Assembly: GCA_035626155.1 (NCBI GenBank)
Contig: DASPOF010000010.1
Coordinates: 1-8,452 of the forward strand
DNA from: DASPOF01 sp035626155
GTDB taxonomy: Bacteria; Desulfobacterota; Binatia; Binatales; Binataceae
DNA: 8,452 nucleotides
Direction: 5' to 3'
The translations under genes were made by a program, and so were the position numbers. Numbering within the stretch: the first letter of the stretch is position 1; every line of letters begins with the position of its first letter. The notes beneath the pieces are model-generated. The model had not been told where the DNA came from. It ran no database searches and was given only the letters and a program-made list of their open reading frames with translations. Positions 6,783 to 8,452 of this stretch are shown here, in pieces.

Positions 6783-7986
6783 CACCCCGAAACCACCGAT
6801 TGCGCAACTCCTCCGCCATGCTCGGCAGGTCTTTGATGAAGAGTTCGGGAACCGCAAGTCCGTCGGGCCGGTTGGTGCCGCCCGTCAGGCAGCACAGCAC
6901 GCGGCTCCCGCGCGGAATTTCACCCGCGTCGATTTGTTTGAGCGTCCCCGCCAATGCCATCAGCCCGGTCTTCTCGACGACGCCGCCATCGCGCTCGGCG
7001 ATCTCGACACCGTTTCGACGGAACATATCGAGCGGATTGCCGCGATCCGGATGGTTGGACAAGTATCGGGCGAACTCGGCATGGTCCACCGTCGCAAGAT
7101 GTCCGCCGCTTTGTGCCAGGAGATTTCTCAAAGGTTCGAACGTCCCGTATCTTTGCGGCGTGGAATCATACATGACCCGGCTCAGAAGATCGCCGGTGGA
7201 GCGGACTTCCGCGGTCCTTATCTCGGACGAGCCGGCCTTCCATGCCTGCACCATCGCGGCATTGGAGGCCTGCTGCACGCCGACGAAGCTCGGGAGTTTT
7301 CCGAATCGCGAGCGATTCCGCTCCAGCACTCGATAAATTCCCACCGGTCCGAACGCGGCGCTGATCGACTGAACCAAGTGGGAATACTCCCGTCCAGCGA
7401 TCAACTGTTCGAGGATGAAGCAGCCGACGAATTCGGAGGCCGCGATTCGCCAGTCCACCTTCGGGACTCTGACCACGCCACAGACCCGCTCGACGCACTG
7501 CGTGGCCTCGCGCACCATCTCCGGTTTCTCGATCGCGATTAAGTGGGCGCGTCCTTTGGCGAAGAAGCGGCTGTCGATCAATGAGATATTCTCGGCGGGA
7601 AAGACGCAGAACGATTCAATGCCGGCGCGGCCGGTGTAAGCAGCCAGGGCGGCTCCGGTATTCCCGCCCGATTCGAATACGATGCGCTCGAGTCCTTCGA
7701 GCAGGCAGCGGGCCGTGGTGACGCATCCGTCAATCGACTTGAGAGTCCCCGTGTACATCCGGGAGCTCTCGTCGAGAATATCGATCGCAACGCCGCGGTA
7801 TTCGAGCAGCGGGAAAATCTGAACGCCCTCGGCGATGCTCGTGCACGCGAGCAGTTCCCGGAACCGGCCGTCCTCGCTCTGCGAACCGCCGAAGCTCAGC
7901 GCATCGCGATAGCGAAGTACTACGCTCTCGGAAGCATCGTGGCGGGTATCAATTGCGCGATCGAAGCTCCCGATCGAAAAACTCAT
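6769..7986 (-). CDS. Fold-type II PLP-dependent enzyme, threonine synthase/cysteate synthase-like
   Basis: This is a 405-residue protein. TGTLKSIDG puts the probable Schiff-base Lys at residue 83, in the place of the usual PTGSFKDR. ESGGNTGAALA (105-115) is the Ser/Gly/Asn loop that binds the substrate carboxylate or cofactor. AFGPVGIYRVLER near 240, the VQ strand after it, VEKTGLMALAG near 330-340, and LTGGTNRPDG (367-376), the end-of-barrel glycine loop, all follow the order seen in threonine synthases. Such enzymes do beta- or gamma-elimination/replacement on O-phospho or O-acyl amino acids. Length fits the family. The start is the ATG at 7986, which has GGAGG at 8003-7999 about 12 bases ahead and overlaps the nitroreductase gene by 38 bases; no later ATG, GTG or TTG is found before the conserved part. 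A housekeeping threonine synthase is unlikely given the altered Lys motif and the neighbours. Confidence 0.83.
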   Translation of the reverse strand: MSFSIGSFDRAIDTRHDASESVVLRYRDALSFGGSQSEDGRFRELLACTSIAEGVQIFPLLEYRGVAIDILDESSRMYTGTLKSIDGCVTTARCLLEGLERIVFESGGNTGAALAAYTGRAGIESFCVFPAENISLIDSRFFAKGRAHLIAIEKPEMVREATQCVERVCGVVRVPKVDWRIAASEFVGCFILEQLIAGREYSHLVQSISAAFGPVGIYRVLERNRSRFGKLPSFVGVQQASNAAMVQAWKAGSSEIRTAEVRSTGDLLSRVMYDSTPQRYGTFEPLRNLLAQSGGHLATVDHAEFARYLSNHPDRGNPLDMFRRNGVEIAERDGGVVEKTGLMALAGTLKQIDAGEIPRGSRVLCCLTGGTNRPDGLAVPELFIKDLPSMAEELRNRWFRGDAVV

Positions 7987-8452
7987 AGCGGATGATTTCC
8001 TCCAGCGGTCGCAGAGTCTTCGCGGGCGGTTCGGCGCCCGGGTATCCGAGCGGGACGAGCGTGATCGGATCGATGCCGGCGGGGATGTGGAGCAGGTCGC
8101 GGATGCTCGCGGTGAGTTCGGGATCATCGCGTTGCGTGGCGGAAAGATAAACGCCGCTAAGCCCGCGGCTCGTAGCCGCAAGCAGCAGAAAAGCGGTGGC
8201 GAGGATGCCGTTTTCGGGCTCGCGGCCGAACGACCGGGCTCGCTCGACGCAGACCGCCACGATCACCGGAGCATCGGCCAGATAGTCGGCTGGATACGAT
8301 CGTTTTTCCGGCGGGCTATGAAGGTTCTTGATCTCCGCCAATCGTCGCTTGGTGGCCGGGTCGCGGATTACGAGAAAACAACACGCCTGCCCATTCATCG
8401 ATGTCGGCGCATGGCGCGCCAGATCGACAATCTCCCGCACGACCGAATCGGA
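7949..8452 (-). CDS. Nitroreductase-family FMN oxidoreductase (5' end outside window)
   Basis: The frame stays open to the right edge, giving 167 residues; roughly the first 20 residues of the family are missing. LARHAPTSMNGQACCFLVIR near the start matches the FMN-binding 'aArhAPSs.N.QPW.F.vv' block. ATAFLLLAATSRGLSGVYLS is the dimer helix and the following strand. PLGYPGAEPPAKTLRPLEEI is the C-terminal FMN/dimer block that typifies the family. These dimeric flavoproteins use NAD(P)H to reduce nitro groups, quinones or enones, and in biosynthetic clusters they may act as dehydrogenases of heterocycles. The substrate is unknown. A GTG at 8440 is in frame but lies inside the conserved fold, so it is not taken as the start. 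This is the first visible gene of the operon, and its end overlaps the PLP enzyme start by 38 bases. Confidence 0.87.
   Translation of the reverse strand, partial: SDSVVREIVDLARHAPTSMNGQACCFLVIRDPATKRRLAEIKNLHSPPEKRSYPADYLADAPVIVAVCVERARSFGREPENGILATAFLLLAATSRGLSGVYLSATQRDDPELTASIRDLLHIPAGIDPITLVPLGYPGAEPPAKTLRPLEEIIRYEFFDRELRSRN

Noticed and set aside
5802..6836. Plus-strand open frame of 344 codons opposite the aldolase gene.
   Set aside because: It lies antisense to complete DRE-TIM signatures; its product is Arg-rich low-complexity sequence without a domain.
6559..7542. Plus-strand open frame of 327 codons opposite the aldolase and PLP genes.
   Set aside because: It spans the boundary of two overlapping minus-strand genes and has no motif or ribosome binding site.

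Overview
This is a GC-rich stretch of a Gram-negative bacterial chromosome. The diderm assignment rests on an outer-membrane OprB-type porin with a signal peptide and a terminal phenylalanine. Phylum cannot be fixed from the window; a soil proteobacterium or a related GC-rich lineage would fit. Almost every base is coding and there is no gene-free stretch over 35 bases. I saw no RNA gene, IS element, CRISPR array or clear repeat.

Left part, plus strand (3-2215): the 3' end of an Nramp-type divalent metal transporter gene, a gene for a 78-residue single-pass membrane protein of unknown function, and a complete OprB-family porin gene. They are separated by only 21 and 20 bases and look like one transport operon (inner-membrane importer, unknown small protein, outer-membrane channel).

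Right part, minus strand (8452-2251), converging on the porin gene with 35 bases between: six tightly packed genes read right to left. They encode a nitroreductase-fold flavoprotein (5' end outside the window), a fold-type II PLP enzyme of the threonine synthase/cysteate synthase type, a homocitrate/isopropylmalate synthase-like aldolase, a B12-binding radical SAM enzyme, a Glu/Leu/Phe/Val-type amino acid dehydrogenase, and a PAPS-dependent sulfotransferase. Neighbours overlap by 38, 14, 4 (ATGA) and 4 (TTGA) bases, and the last pair is 7 bases apart, so the six are very probably one translationally coupled operon. The dehydrogenase most likely starts at a TTG.

The gene set looks like a small-molecule biosynthetic pathway with no counterpart I recognise. 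One inferred logic is that the aldolase extends a 2-oxo acid, the dehydrogenase interconverts oxo and amino acid, the PLP enzyme does a beta- or gamma-replacement/elimination on an amino acid, the B12 radical SAM enzyme modifies an unactivated carbon, the flavoprotein does a redox step and the sulfotransferase adds a terminal sulfate. The aldolase and the PLP enzyme both depart from their families' active-site consensus, which argues against housekeeping roles. The operon start and any further partners lie beyond the right edge.
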